The notes below the pieces were generated by a model, which searched no databases, had not been told where the DNA came from, and was given only the letters and a program-made list of their open reading frames with translations. The position numbers and the translations under genes were made by a program. Shown in pieces: positions 33,886 through 43,289 of a stretch of DNA of 64,000 bases; positions within the stretch are counted from its first letter, which is position 1, and the number at the start of each line of letters is the position of its first letter. Source of the stretch: Janthinobacterium sp. BJB426 (GTDB lineage Bacteria; Pseudomonadota; Gammaproteobacteria; Burkholderiales; Burkholderiaceae_D); contig NZ_PDZL01000002.1 in assembly GCF_002735705.1 (NCBI RefSeq), positions 124,001 to 188,000 on the forward strand, written 5' to 3'.

Positions 33886-36669
33886 ATGGCCCGTTCCCTG
33901 TCCCGCCCTTTCCCTGGCTTGCCGGCCGCCGCGCTGTGCTGCACCCTGCTGCTGCCACTGCTGACGGCGTGCCACGGCACGCAGAGCAGCGAGACCCTGC
34001 TGGCCGATGCGCAGCAATACCGCCAGAAAGGCGAAGCGCGGGCCGCCATCATCCAGTTGAAGAACCTGCTGCAAAAGGAGCCGGACAACGCGGCTGCGCG
34101 CCTGCTGCTGGGCAGCATCTACATCGACACGGGCGAAGCGCTGTCGGCCGAGAAAGAATTGCGCAAGGCCAAATCGCTGGGCCTGGCCTCGCAGCAAGTG
34201 CTGCCATTGCTGGGCAAGGCCTGGCTGATGCTGGGCCAGTTCGACAAGGTGCTGGCCGAGATCACGGACGATGCGGCGCAGCCCGCCAGCGTGCTGGCCC
34301 TGCGCGGCGACGCCTTGCTGGCCCAGGGCCGCCAGGACGAGGCGCGCGCCCTGTTCTCGCGCCTGCTCGAAGCCCATCCCGACCACGTCGAAGCCTTGCT
34401 GGGCCTGGCACGCCTGGCGGTGCTGCAGCAGCAGGTGACGGCGGCCGAGCTGCTCCTGGCGCAAGCGTTGAAAAGCGCGCCCGCCAACCTCGACGCATTG
34501 CGCCTGCAGGGCGACCTGCTGCGCCTGCAAGGCATGAATGGCGCGGCACGGCTCGCCTACATGCAGATCCTCAAAATCAAACCGGACAATACCCAGGCGC
34601 ACATCGACCTGGCCAACCTCGACATCGTGGAAAACCGCTACCTGGAAGCGGCCGCCCAGCTGGCCACGGCGCGCAAGTCGGCGCCCAACAGCCTGGGTTT
34701 GCTGCAAGCCCAGGCGCTGCTCGATTTTCGCCAGGGCAAGCACAAAGCGGCCTTGCAAGGCTTGCAGCTGGTGCTCAAGGCGGCGCCCGATCACATGCCG
34801 TCCATCCTGCTGGCCGGCGCCGTGCAACTGGCGCTCGGCTCGCCCCCGCAGGCGGAAAACTACCTGCGGCGCTTTCTGGCCGTGTATCCCCGGCATTTAT
34901 ATGCCGTCAAGATGATGGCGTCGATCGAATTGATGCGCAACAAGACCGACGCGGCGATCGGCTTGCTGCAACCGATGCTGGCCGCCTTTCCCGAAGACGT
35001 GGAATTGCTGTCGCTGGCCGGCGAAGCCCACTTGCGCGCGCGCCAGTACGACAAGGCAACGGCGTATTTCGAACAGGCCAGCACCCTGGCGCCGGACACG
35101 GCCAGGCTGCACGCGGCGCTGGGCATCAGCCGCCTGGGCATGGGCGAGAACAGCCGCGCCATCAATGAACTGGAACGCGCCAGCATGCTCGACAAGAGCA
35201 CGCCGCAAGCGGGCACCATGCTGGTGATGACCTTGCTGCGCAACAAGCAGAACGACAAGGCCCTGGCCAGCGTCAAGGTGATGGAGCAACAGCAGAAAGG
35301 CACGAATCCCGTGCTGCTGAATCTGAAAGGCGGCGTCTACCTGGCCTTGCGTGATGTGCCGGCTGCGCGCGCCAGCTTCGAGCAAGCCCTGAGCATGGAC
35401 CCTGTGTATTTGCCCGCCCTGAACAACCTGGCGCAGATCGACCTGGTCGAGAAAAAGCCGGTGCAGGCGAAACAGCGCTTCGAAAAAGCGCTGGCGAAGG
35501 CGCCGAAAAATGCCGACCTGTGCGCGGCGCTGGCCAAGCTGGCCGCGTCAGAGGGCAAGACGGACGAGGCGCGGCGCTGGCTCGAACGCGCCCACCGCGA
35601 CAATCCCGACAGCGTCGCGCCGGCCCTGCTGCTGAGTAACTTTTACCTGAAGACGGGCGCGCCCGAGAAGGCGCTGGAACTGGCGCGCACCTTGCAGGCG
35701 GGCCATCCGGGCGACGCCGATGCGCTGGCCCTGCGCGCGCAAGTGGAGTACAGCGCCGGACAGGCACTGGCCGCGCTCGACAGCTACAACAAGCTGGCCA
35801 GCATACAGACGACGTCCGCGCCCTTGCAGATGCGCATCGCCAGCCTGCACCTGGCGCTGGGCGACCAGCATAATGCGCTGCAAGCCGTCAAGCGGGCGCA
35901 AGCGCTTGACCCGGCCCTGCTGGAAGCGCGCGTGGTGGAAGTGGCGATGCTGCTGACCCTGAATCGCCATCGCGAGGCACTTGCCGTGGCGCGGCAAGTG
36001 CAGGAACAGCAGCCGAAGCTGGCGGCCGGCTACAAGCTCGAGGGCGACGTGCTGATGGAGCAAAAGCTGCCGCAGCAAGCCGTCAAGCTGTACCAGCACG
36101 CCTTCGGCATCAGCCCCATCGGCCCCTTGCAGGTGCAGCTGTATCGCGCCTTGCAGGCGTCGGGACAGGAGCGCGAAGCCGAGGCGCGCATGGTCACCTG
36201 GCTGAAAGCGCATCCGGAAGACTTGTCGACGCGCACCTATCTGGCGGGCACCCGGCTGGCAGCCAAGCAATACCGCGCCGCCATCGAGCATTTTCAGTAT
36301 GTCGTCGCCAGGGATGCGGGCAACGTGGTGGCCTTGAACGACCTGGCTTGGGCGTATCAGCAGGAAAAGGATCCGCGCGCGCAGGCCACGGCCGAGCAGG
36401 CGCTGAAGCTGGCGCCCGAGAATCCCGCCGTGCTCGACACCCTGGGCTGGATCGTGCTGGAGCAAGGCGACGTCAAGCGCGCCACGGCCCTGCTGCGCAA
36501 GGCGGCGGGCCTGGCGCCGGCAGCGCCCGAAGTGCAGTACCACCTGGGTGCGGCCCTGGCGAAATCGGGCGACAAGGGCGGCGCGCGCAAGCAACTGGAA
36601 CAACTGCTGGCCGCCAACAAGGACTTTCCCCAGCGGGCCGCAGCGCAGGCCCTGCTGACCCAGTTGTAG
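33886..36669 (+). CDS. prsT: XrtA/PEP-CTERM system TPR lipoprotein PrsT
   Basis: The 927-residue lipoprotein has lipobox LTAC (Cys29). The start at 33886 has GGAGA upstream and is the one that begins the signal peptide. The entire mature region consists of tetratricopeptide repeats (over 20 recognisable, for example DNAAARLLLGSIYIDTGEALSAE, and the late NVVALNDLAWAYQQEKDP). Size and composition match PrsT, the large TPR protein encoded in exosortase A loci. Its role is thought to be scaffolding of export or assembly in the periplasm. It is followed after 3 bases by the polymerase-like gene. Confidence 0.92.
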   Translation: MARSLSRPFPGLPAAALCCTLLLPLLTACHGTQSSETLLADAQQYRQKGEARAAIIQLKNLLQKEPDNAAARLLLGSIYIDTGEALSAEKELRKAKSLGLASQQVLPLLGKAWLMLGQFDKVLAEITDDAAQPASVLALRGDALLAQGRQDEARALFSRLLEAHPDHVEALLGLARLAVLQQQVTAAELLLAQALKSAPANLDALRLQGDLLRLQGMNGAARLAYMQILKIKPDNTQAHIDLANLDIVENRYLEAAAQLATARKSAPNSLGLLQAQALLDFRQGKHKAALQGLQLVLKAAPDHMPSILLAGAVQLALGSPPQAENYLRRFLAVYPRHLYAVKMMASIELMRNKTDAAIGLLQPMLAAFPEDVELLSLAGEAHLRARQYDKATAYFEQASTLAPDTARLHAALGISRLGMGENSRAINELERASMLDKSTPQAGTMLVMTLLRNKQNDKALASVKVMEQQQKGTNPVLLNLKGGVYLALRDVPAARASFEQALSMDPVYLPALNNLAQIDLVEKKPVQAKQRFEKALAKAPKNADLCAALAKLAASEGKTDEARRWLERAHRDNPDSVAPALLLSNFYLKTGAPEKALELARTLQAGHPGDADALALRAQVEYSAGQALAALDSYNKLASIQTTSAPLQMRIASLHLALGDQHNALQAVKRAQALDPALLEARVVEVAMLLTLNRHREALAVARQVQEQQPKLAAGYKLEGDVLMEQKLPQQAVKLYQHAFGISPIGPLQVQLYRALQASGQEREAEARMVTWLKAHPEDLSTRTYLAGTRLAAKQYRAAIEHFQYVVARDAGNVVALNDLAWAYQQEKDPRAQATAEQALKLAPENPAVLDTLGWIVLEQGDVKRATALLRKAAGLAPAAPEVQYHLGAALAKSGDKGGARKQLEQLLAANKDFPQRAAAQALLTQL

Positions 36670-36672
36670 GCC

Positions 36673-39144
36673 ATGGTTGTGCACGCGGCCATGCCCGGCG
36701 TGGCGGCGCGGCCGCTGGCCCTGCTGGCGGGCGCGGCCTGCGTGGCGGCCTTGCGTCATTATCCGCTGGGCCACGGCTGGCCCGGCCTGCTGTTTGCCAT
36801 CCTGCTGCCCGCGTATTTCCTGCTGCTGTGCTGGCGTCCCGCCAGCTGGCTGTTCTGCGTGCCCGCCCTGCTGCCCGTGCTGGATCTGGCGCCGTGGACG
36901 GGCTGGTTTTTCCTCGAAGAAATCGACGTTCTGCTGTTGCTGACGCTGGCCTGCGGTTACTGGCGCCTGGGCGGGTCAGGCCAGCCGGCAGCGGCGCGGC
37001 TGTCGCCCGCTGCCCGCGCCTGTTTGCTGCTGTGCAGCCTGGCCTGGCTGGCGGCGCTGCTGCGCGGCGTCCTGCCGCTGCCGCCCCTCGACCTGAATGC
37101 CTGGGACAATTATCTGAGTCCCTACAACAGCTTGCGGCTCGGTAAAGCCTGGGCCTGGAGCATGCTGCTGCTGCCGATGCTGCTGCGCGACGCGGACCCT
37201 GCCGCCTTGCGCCGCTACGCGTTGCCGGGCATGCTAGCCGGGCTGGCCATGGTGTCGCTGTTTGCCCTGTGGGAACGGGCCGTGTTTCCCGGCCTGCTGA
37301 ACCTGTCCAGCGATTACCGCATCACGGCGCCATTTTCCGCCATGCACACGGGCGGCGCCGCGCTGGACGGTTACCTGGCCCTGAGTTTGCCGTTCGCCGG
37401 CCTGTGGCTGGCGCACGCGCGCGGCCGCTGGCAGGCGGCCCTGGCCTTGCTGCTGCTGGGCCTGGCCCTGCACGCGGCGTTCACCACCTTTTCACGGGGC
37501 CTGTACGCGGCCCTGGCGGCGGCCATGCTGCCGGTATTCTGGCAGGCCCTGCGGACGGCGCCCGGTGCGGCGCGGCAATCGCCCGGCCAGCCGTCCTGGC
37601 GCAAACTTTTACTCAAGCTGTTGCTGGCCGGCCTCGGTACCGCCCTGCTCCTATATATGTTCAACCTGGCAGGCTACCGGGGCCTGATCGCCGCCGTCGT
37701 CCTGCTCGCGGCCAGCTTCGTGCTGGCGGCGCGGCCCTTGCCATGGCGCCTGGCGCCGGCCAGCCTGCTGTGCGCGCTGTGCCTGCAAGGCTTGCTGGCC
37801 GCCTGGTGGCCGGAGCCGATTGGCCAGCACACGGCAGGCTGGCTGAAAGGCCCCTATTTTTTGTTCCTGCTGGCCGCCGTGCTGCTGGCGGGCGCGTTGT
37901 GGCCGAGTAAGACGAGCGGAAAAGGGGCAGCCAGACTGGGCCTGGCGATGATGGCGTGGACCATGCTGGCATGCAATCTCGCCTGGATAGGCTGGCACTG
38001 GGCGGGACCGCCGGCCCTGCTGCCGGCCGGCCTGGTCGTGCTGCTGGCCATGCTGATGCTCTGCAACGGACGTTTGCGCCCGCCGCTGTGGCGGCTGGAC
38101 CGGGCCAGCCTCAGCCTCGCGGGCGCGGCCGGCATCCTGTTGCTGCTGGCCATCCCCGTGTCGGCCAGCTATTACGCCACCGAACGTTTCGCCACCACCG
38201 CCTTCGACATGCAGGGCCGCTTGCGTCACTGGCGGCAAGCGCTGGCCATGCAGCCGCCCAACTGGGGCGACCGCCTGTTCGGCATGGGCAGCGGCAGCTT
38301 TCCCGCCACCTATTACTGGCACAATCCCCAGCGCGAGGTGCCGGCCAGCATCGCCTATGCCGAAGAAGGCGGCAACCTGGGAAACCGCTATGTGCGCCTG
38401 GCCAGTCCCGGCTATGGCGCCGGCTATGGCGAACTGCTGCGGCTGCTGCAACGCGTGCCCGTGCAGCCGGCCACGCGCTACACCCTGTCGCTCGACGTGC
38501 GCAGGACGGGACCCATGCCCGTGCTGCTGGTGCGCCTGTGCCAGCGGCAATTGCTGTATGCGCAAGGCTGCGTGCCTGTCCCCCTGCGTCTGCGTCCTCC
38601 GGCACCGGGTAATCCGGTGGAGGCCTGGCAACACTATGACGTGCCGTTCGACAGCGCCTGGCTGGGTGCGGGCCGCTGGCTGCTGAGGCCGCCCGTGCAG
38701 CTGGAACTGGCGGCCAGCGGCACGGCCACCTCGTCCGTGCTCGAAGTGGACAATGTCAGCTTGCGCGCGCCCGGTGGCGAGGAGCTGATCGCCAACGGAC
38801 GCTTTACCCAGGCCAATAATTACTGGTTTTTCAGCAGCGACCACCATCACTTGCCGTGGCATATCAAGAACCTGGCGCTGCATGTGCTGGTGGAAACGGG
38901 CTGGTGCGGCGCCCTGTCCCTGCTGGCCCTGCTGACCCTGGCCGGCCTGCGCCTGCTGCGCCGCGCCGCGCGGGGCGATCCGGGCGCGCTGGCTTGCGCC
39001 GCCGCGCTGCTGGGTTTTCTCGTCGTCGGCCTGTTCGACAGCCTGCTTGACGTGCCGCGCCTCGCCCTGCTGTGCTATCTGATGCTGCTGTGCGCGCTGC
39101 TGCAGCCCGTGCCACCTCCTCCCGTCGAAAGTACGCCGCCATGA
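36673..39144 (+). CDS. O-antigen polymerase/ligase-like membrane protein with embedded beta-sandwich domain
   Basis: The 823-residue membrane protein has about 12-14 hydrophobic segments. It carries the Wzy/WaaL-type pattern of a central region (FTTFSRGLYAAL) followed by a large periplasmic loop (GMGSGSFPATYYWHNPQ). Between the loop and the last three helices lies a soluble domain, residues about 566-712, that reads as a beta-sandwich carbohydrate-binding module (QPATRYTLSLDVRRTG, VLEVDNVSLRAPGG, LIANGRF). It probably polymerises or transfers the exopolysaccharide repeat unit at the periplasmic face. It overlaps the protease gene by 4 bases. Confidence 0.8.
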   Translation: MVVHAAMPGVAARPLALLAGAACVAALRHYPLGHGWPGLLFAILLPAYFLLLCWRPASWLFCVPALLPVLDLAPWTGWFFLEEIDVLLLLTLACGYWRLGGSGQPAAARLSPAARACLLLCSLAWLAALLRGVLPLPPLDLNAWDNYLSPYNSLRLGKAWAWSMLLLPMLLRDADPAALRRYALPGMLAGLAMVSLFALWERAVFPGLLNLSSDYRITAPFSAMHTGGAALDGYLALSLPFAGLWLAHARGRWQAALALLLLGLALHAAFTTFSRGLYAALAAAMLPVFWQALRTAPGAARQSPGQPSWRKLLLKLLLAGLGTALLLYMFNLAGYRGLIAAVVLLAASFVLAARPLPWRLAPASLLCALCLQGLLAAWWPEPIGQHTAGWLKGPYFLFLLAAVLLAGALWPSKTSGKGAARLGLAMMAWTMLACNLAWIGWHWAGPPALLPAGLVVLLAMLMLCNGRLRPPLWRLDRASLSLAGAAGILLLLAIPVSASYYATERFATTAFDMQGRLRHWRQALAMQPPNWGDRLFGMGSGSFPATYYWHNPQREVPASIAYAEEGGNLGNRYVRLASPGYGAGYGELLRLLQRVPVQPATRYTLSLDVRRTGPMPVLLVRLCQRQLLYAQGCVPVPLRLRPPAPGNPVEAWQHYDVPFDSAWLGAGRWLLRPPVQLELAASGTATSSVLEVDNVSLRAPGGEELIANGRFTQANNYWFFSSDHHHLPWHIKNLALHVLVETGWCGALSLLALLTLAGLRLLRRAARGDPGALACAAALLGFLVVGLFDSLLDVPRLALLCYLMLLCALLQPVPPPPVESTPP

Positions 39145-39911
39145 AAGCCTTGCTCTCCGCCTTGCTGTCCTGCCTTGCCTTGCTGTTCGCCAGCGCGCCG
39201 TGCCGCGCCGATGCGCCACTGGCGCACACCATTGCGCGCGTGAAACCGTCCATCGTCGGCGTGGGCAACCTGCAAAAGACGCGCACGCCGCCGATGAATT
39301 TCATCGGCACGGGTTTCGTGACGGGCGACGGCTTAAGCGTGCTCACTTGCGCCCACGTGATCCAGAAACTGCTCGACGCCAATCCGAACGAAGTCATCGG
39401 CATACTCACGGGCCAGGGCGAGGTGGCGCAATTTCGCCCCGCCAAGGTCCAGGCGCTGGACACGGAACACGACCTGGCCTTGCTGCGACTGGCGGGCGCG
39501 CCCCTGCCCGCCCTGGCGCTGGGCGACGCGGCCACGGTGCGCGAAGGCCAGGCCATGGCGTTTACGGGGTTTCCGCTGGGTACCTTGCTGGGGCTGCACC
39601 ACGTGACGCACCGCGCCACCGTGTCATCGCTGACGCCGGTGGTCATGCCCAGCGAAAATGCGCAGCGCCTCGACGTACGGCGCCTGGCGCAGCTGCAAAA
39701 GGCGCCGTACACCGTGTTCCAGCTGGACGCGACGGCGTATCCGGGCAGCAGCGGCAGCCCCCTGTTCGATCCCGAGACCGGTCTCGTCTACGGCATCGTC
39801 AACATGGTGTACATCAAGGGCCTGAAGGAAGCGGCCCTCAGCGCACCGAGCGGCATCACTTACGCAATTCCGGGCAGCTACATGCAGGCGCTCCTGCTGA
39901 AAAACCCATGA
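39141..39911 (+). CDS. Secreted trypsin-like serine protease in the exopolysaccharide locus
   Basis: The 256-residue product has a signal peptide (about 22 residues, ending CRA). It is a chymotrypsin-fold protease with His in LTCAHVIQ, Asp in TEHDLALLRL and Ser in YPGSSGSPLF, the same order as DegP-type enzymes but without a PDZ domain. The start is coupled to the preceding gene (ATGA). Its location at the end of the prsT operon suggests processing of a periplasmic or surface component of the polysaccharide/PEP-CTERM system; this is inferred. It converges with the acyltransferase gene 4 bases away. Confidence 0.87.
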   Translation: MKALLSALLSCLALLFASAPCRADAPLAHTIARVKPSIVGVGNLQKTRTPPMNFIGTGFVTGDGLSVLTCAHVIQKLLDANPNEVIGILTGQGEVAQFRPAKVQALDTEHDLALLRLAGAPLPALALGDAATVREGQAMAFTGFPLGTLLGLHHVTHRATVSSLTPVVMPSENAQRLDVRRLAQLQKAPYTVFQLDATAYPGSSGSPLFDPETGLVYGIVNMVYIKGLKEAALSAPSGITYAIPGSYMQALLLKNP

Positions 39912-39915
39912 GTCA

Positions 39916-40662
39916 TCAGTTGCGCCCCTGCCTCAGCCGATCCGTAATGCCAGGCTCATCCCATGTCGGAAAAAAAAAGGGGTAAAACGACCGTTCACCC
40001 CCATGCTGTTCCATCAGGCCACCGTATTTGCGGATCTGGGCCCCCATGTAATCGAGGTCCAGCCGTAGCAGCACAGCCGGCGCCCCCACGCGCGTGCACT
40101 CGCGCTCGCCGCCGAAGTCCTGGAATCCCAGCATGCGCTTGTAAAACACCACGTGGCGCGGGTTGACTTCGATCACGTAATCCGTAAAGCCGTGAATATT
40201 GTGGGCATAGATATAAGAGATATGAATCAGCGCCGCAAATACGCGCTTGCTCACGCCCTTGTCGATGGCCAGGCGCGACGGTTCGCACAGGCGGCGGCCC
40301 TGCTCGCGCAGGATGTCGAGCTTGTCGCGGAAGTTTTCATCGGCGGGCAAGCCTGTCTCGTCATTGTCGAGGCACAGGGTCATGGTGCCGACGGTGCTGC
40401 CGGCCGTTTCCGCAAACAGCGTGATCTTGTTCAGGGCATGCGCGATGCCAGGATCGACGGCATAGCCACGCCAGCCGTACATCTTGCGGATCAGCAAACT
40501 GGCCGCCTCGCGCCGGCCGCGCGAATTGGCCATGCGGATATGAAAGCGCTGCAGGTCGAGCTCGTGCTCCATGGCCGGGTCGATCTGCCCCTCGCCCACC
40601 ACCAGGTCGCTGAAAGTACCGGGCGTGTCGAAGGAAATAATGGGTTCATCTTCAAAGCTCAT
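39916..40662 (-). CDS. PEP-CTERM-locus N-acyltransferase (FeeM/LuxI-like)
   Basis: The 248-residue GNAT-fold protein is similar to FeeM N-acyl amino acid synthases and to the acyltransferase that recurs in exosortase loci. Motifs include RKMYGWRGYAVDP, GTMTLCLDNDETGLPADENFRDKLD (substrate-binding strand), CEPSRLAIDKGVSKRVFAALI and HGFTDYVIEVNPRHVVFYKRMLGF. Such enzymes transfer a fatty acyl group from an acyl carrier protein to an amine. The product here is unknown; an N-acylated amino acid or signal is possible. It is transcribed alone, toward prsT. Confidence 0.83.
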   Translation of the reverse strand: MSFEDEPIISFDTPGTFSDLVVGEGQIDPAMEHELDLQRFHIRMANSRGRREAASLLIRKMYGWRGYAVDPGIAHALNKITLFAETAGSTVGTMTLCLDNDETGLPADENFRDKLDILREQGRRLCEPSRLAIDKGVSKRVFAALIHISYIYAHNIHGFTDYVIEVNPRHVVFYKRMLGFQDFGGERECTRVGAPAVLLRLDLDYMGAQIRKYGGLMEQHGGERSFYPFFFPTWDEPGITDRLRQGRN

Positions 40663-40862
40663 CTTGTCCTCACGTTCATCGGCCGCCGTCGAGACGGACT
40701 GAAGCCAATGCCTTGTGACAAGAAAAAAACTGGAGAAGTTCCCACGCCAGGCAAAAAAAACAGAAGAAATGTGCTATTCAGTAGCAAAATTGCATGCTGA
40801 AATTTGCCTGCAAGTACAAAATGTCAAATAAAAATGCTGTTTTGATATTGCCGAGGCCGCTA
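40663..40862. other. AT-rich intergenic region upstream of the acyltransferase gene
   Basis: About 200 bases between two leftward genes are markedly AT-rich with several A and T runs. They probably contain the acyltransferase promoter and the 3' end of the export-protein transcript. No clear -35/-10 pair, hairpin with T-tract or open frame could be identified. Confidence 0.4.
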
Positions 40863-41486
40863 TTAAAAAAAACTTTCCGGTATCAATAACACGTCGCCCG
40901 GCCGCATCATGACATTCGCGGAAATATCGCCGTCTTTCAATAAATCGTCGAGCCGCACGCGCAGCTGCTGCTGGTTGCCTTCGCGCATGCGGATGATGCT
41001 GGCCTTGTTGCCTGCCGCGAAATCGGTGATGCCGCCCACGGCGATGAGCACATCCATCAGCGACATGCCCAGGCGGTACGGCAGCGCCTGCGGCTTGGCC
41101 GCCTCGCCGATGACGCGGATCTGCTCGCCATACGGGCCCGAGAAATTGGTGACGATGACCGTCACCACAGGCTGCTGGATGAACTTGCCCAGGGCTTGCT
41201 CGATGTCACGCGCCAGCTGGGTCGACGTCTTGCCGCTGGCGGGCAAATCCTCGACCAGCGGCGTGGTGATCTTGCCATCGGGCCGCACGGCCACCGTCAG
41301 CGACACTTCCGGATTGCGCCAGACGATGATGTTGACGGAGTCGCCCGGTCCGATCAGGTAGTCGTGCATGGGCGCGCTGTCGTCGGAAGGGGCCAGCGGA
41401 TGGGTCGTGCGGCAGGCGCCCAGCAGGCCGGCGGCAATGGCCAGGCCCAGCGTGTTACGGACAAATGCACGGCGAAACGGATTCAT
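40863..41486 (-). CDS. XrtA-type polysaccharide export lipoprotein (Wza-like)
   Basis: The 207-residue lipoprotein has lipobox LGAC (Cys25). It carries the polysaccharide export sequence (YLIGPGDSVNIIVWRNPEVSLTVAV, Poly_export domain) and one SLBB-like domain (GEAAKPQALPYRLGMSLMDVLIAVGG). Its short length and sequence match the exosortase-A exopolysaccharide exporter. It should form the outer-membrane/periplasmic channel with the chain-length protein. It is encoded on the opposite strand to the chain-length gene, which is unusual since the two are often co-directional. ATG at 41486 begins the lipoprotein signal. Confidence 0.92.
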   Translation of the reverse strand: MNPFRRAFVRNTLGLAIAAGLLGACRTTHPLAPSDDSAPMHDYLIGPGDSVNIIVWRNPEVSLTVAVRPDGKITTPLVEDLPASGKTSTQLARDIEQALGKFIQQPVVTVIVTNFSGPYGEQIRVIGEAAKPQALPYRLGMSLMDVLIAVGGITDFAAGNKASIIRMREGNQQQLRVRLDDLLKDGDISANVMMRPGDVLLIPESFF

Positions 41487-41741
41487 GCGGAGCCTCTTCG
41501 AGTCGATGGCGCATCCATGGCCGGCCCCGCAGAACCAGCCTGGGCCGCGAACTTCCTATGATTATTAAAACTTGGCAAGAGAACCTTGAGGCGTATCAAG
41601 AAGCAATCATCTTGGGAAATCTTGCCTCACAGCCGCCCTATACTTTGCTTACTCAACAGGCAAGCATTTCTTGCAAGATGCCGTCGTTGTCCGCGCCGCC
41701 AAGCCATCTACCGTGCAGCACCGTCATCCGAAGGAAGCGAC
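41487..41741. other. Divergent control region of the export-lipoprotein and chain-length operons
   Basis: The 255-bp gap must hold promoters for both the leftward exporter gene and the long rightward biosynthesis operon. Its centre is AT-rich. CTTGCCT near 41620 and AGGCAAG near 41660 form a 7-bp inverted repeat across about 30 bases, a possible regulator site. No sigma-54 motif with correct spacing was found. Confidence 0.4.
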
Positions 41742-43271
41742 ATGGAGCAATTGATACAGCAACTGCTTTCCAGCCTGAAAGGCATCTGGAAGTACCGCTG
41801 GCATGCGGTGCTGGTGGCGTGGCTGGTGGCCATCGCCGGCTTCATCCGGGTGATTACCCTGCCCGACGACTTCCAGACCTCGGCGCGCGTGTTTGTCGAT
41901 ACGCAAACCATCCTCAAGCCGCTGATGGCCGGCATGACCAGCGTGCCGAACACGGAACAGCAAGTGGCCATCATGAGCCGCACCCTGCTCAGCCGCCCGA
42001 ACGTGGAGCGCGTCATGCGCATGGTCGACCTCGACCTCGATTCGAAGACCGCGCGCGAACACGAGGCCCAGCTGGACGACTTGATGAGCCGGATCAAGAT
42101 CACGGGCACCAACGCGTATGACATCTATACCATCAGCTACAGCGGGCGCGACCCGAAGCTGGTGCGCGACGTCGTGCAAAGCCTGCTCACCATCTTTGTC
42201 GAAGGCAGTTTCCAGGGTAAAAAGGGCGATTCGCAAAAGGCCGTGCAATTCATCGACGAGCAGATCAGGAATTACGAGGACAAGCTGAGCGCGGCGGAAA
42301 ACCTGGTGAAGGAATTCAAGATCCGCAACAACCTGCTGCTGCCGCGCCAGGGCATCGACTATGGCAGCCAGCTGCTGATGTCGTCCGATAGCCTGAACAA
42401 TGCCAAGCTGGAACTGGTCGAGGCGGAACAATCGCGCAAGGCCATCCAGAGCCAGATCGAGGGCGACGAGCCCGTGCTCGACCTGGAGCCGAACGCGGCG
42501 GCCATCACGAATCCCGAACTCGACGAGCGCATCGCCTCGATCAACAAGAACCTCGACAGCCTGCGCATGCAATTTACGGAATTGCATCCCGACATTATCG
42601 CCTCGAAGCGCCTGGTGGCCCAGCTGGAAGAACGCAAGATCGAGGAAAGCAAGCTGAAAGCGGCCTCCGGCGACCCGGGCAAGAACTACAGCCCCATGTT
42701 GCAGCAACTGAAGGTGGCGCTGACGGACGCGGACGCCAAGGTGGCCGCCATCAAGGCCCGCGTGCAGGAATACAGCGCGCGCAACGATCGCCTGCTGGCG
42801 CAAAGCAATGCCGTGCCCGAGGTGGAATCGCAACTTGCGCAGCTCAACCGCGACTACGTCATCAACAAGGAAAACTATGAAAAGCTGATCGGCCGGCGCG
42901 AAGCGGCCAAGCTGTCGGGCGAGCTCAGTTCCACTACCGAAATGATGGCCTTCAAGATCATCGATCCGCCCACGGTGCAATATGCGCCTGTCGGCCCGAA
43001 CCGCCCGCTGCTGTTCAGTGCGGCGCTGGGCGCGGCCCTGGTGGCCGGCGTCGCCACGGCCTTGCTCATCAGCCAGGTACGCCCCACCTTCCTCAGCCCC
43101 GCCGAACTGCGCGACGCCACGGGCTTGAACGTGCTGGGCACGGTATCGATGAACTGGACGGCGCTGCAGCAGGTGCGCCGCCGCCGCGCCCGCTACGGCT
43201 TTGGCGCCTGCCTGGGCAGCCTGTTCGTGCTGTACGGCGGGGTCATGACGGCCGCGCTGCTGAAATTCTAG
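41742..43271 (+). CDS. XrtA-type polysaccharide chain-length determinant (Wzz family)
   Basis: The 509-residue inner-membrane protein has two flanking transmembrane segments (about residues 18-40 and 425-445) and a large, coiled-coil-rich periplasmic domain containing EQIRNYEDKLSAAENLVKEF. The PCP-2-type motif PNRPLLFSAALGAALV precedes the second membrane helix. The start at 41742 has AAGGAAG upstream. It sets polymer length and contacts the outer-membrane exporter. Like the XrtA subgroup it lacks a fused kinase domain, which is encoded by the next gene. Confidence 0.93.
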   Translation: MEQLIQQLLSSLKGIWKYRWHAVLVAWLVAIAGFIRVITLPDDFQTSARVFVDTQTILKPLMAGMTSVPNTEQQVAIMSRTLLSRPNVERVMRMVDLDLDSKTAREHEAQLDDLMSRIKITGTNAYDIYTISYSGRDPKLVRDVVQSLLTIFVEGSFQGKKGDSQKAVQFIDEQIRNYEDKLSAAENLVKEFKIRNNLLLPRQGIDYGSQLLMSSDSLNNAKLELVEAEQSRKAIQSQIEGDEPVLDLEPNAAAITNPELDERIASINKNLDSLRMQFTELHPDIIASKRLVAQLEERKIEESKLKAASGDPGKNYSPMLQQLKVALTDADAKVAAIKARVQEYSARNDRLLAQSNAVPEVESQLAQLNRDYVINKENYEKLIGRREAAKLSGELSSTTEMMAFKIIDPPTVQYAPVGPNRPLLFSAALGAALVAGVATALLISQVRPTFLSPAELRDATGLNVLGTVSMNWTALQQVRRRRARYGFGACLGSLFVLYGGVMTAALLKF

Positions 43272-43289
43272 ATCCGGGGGGGAGCGACG

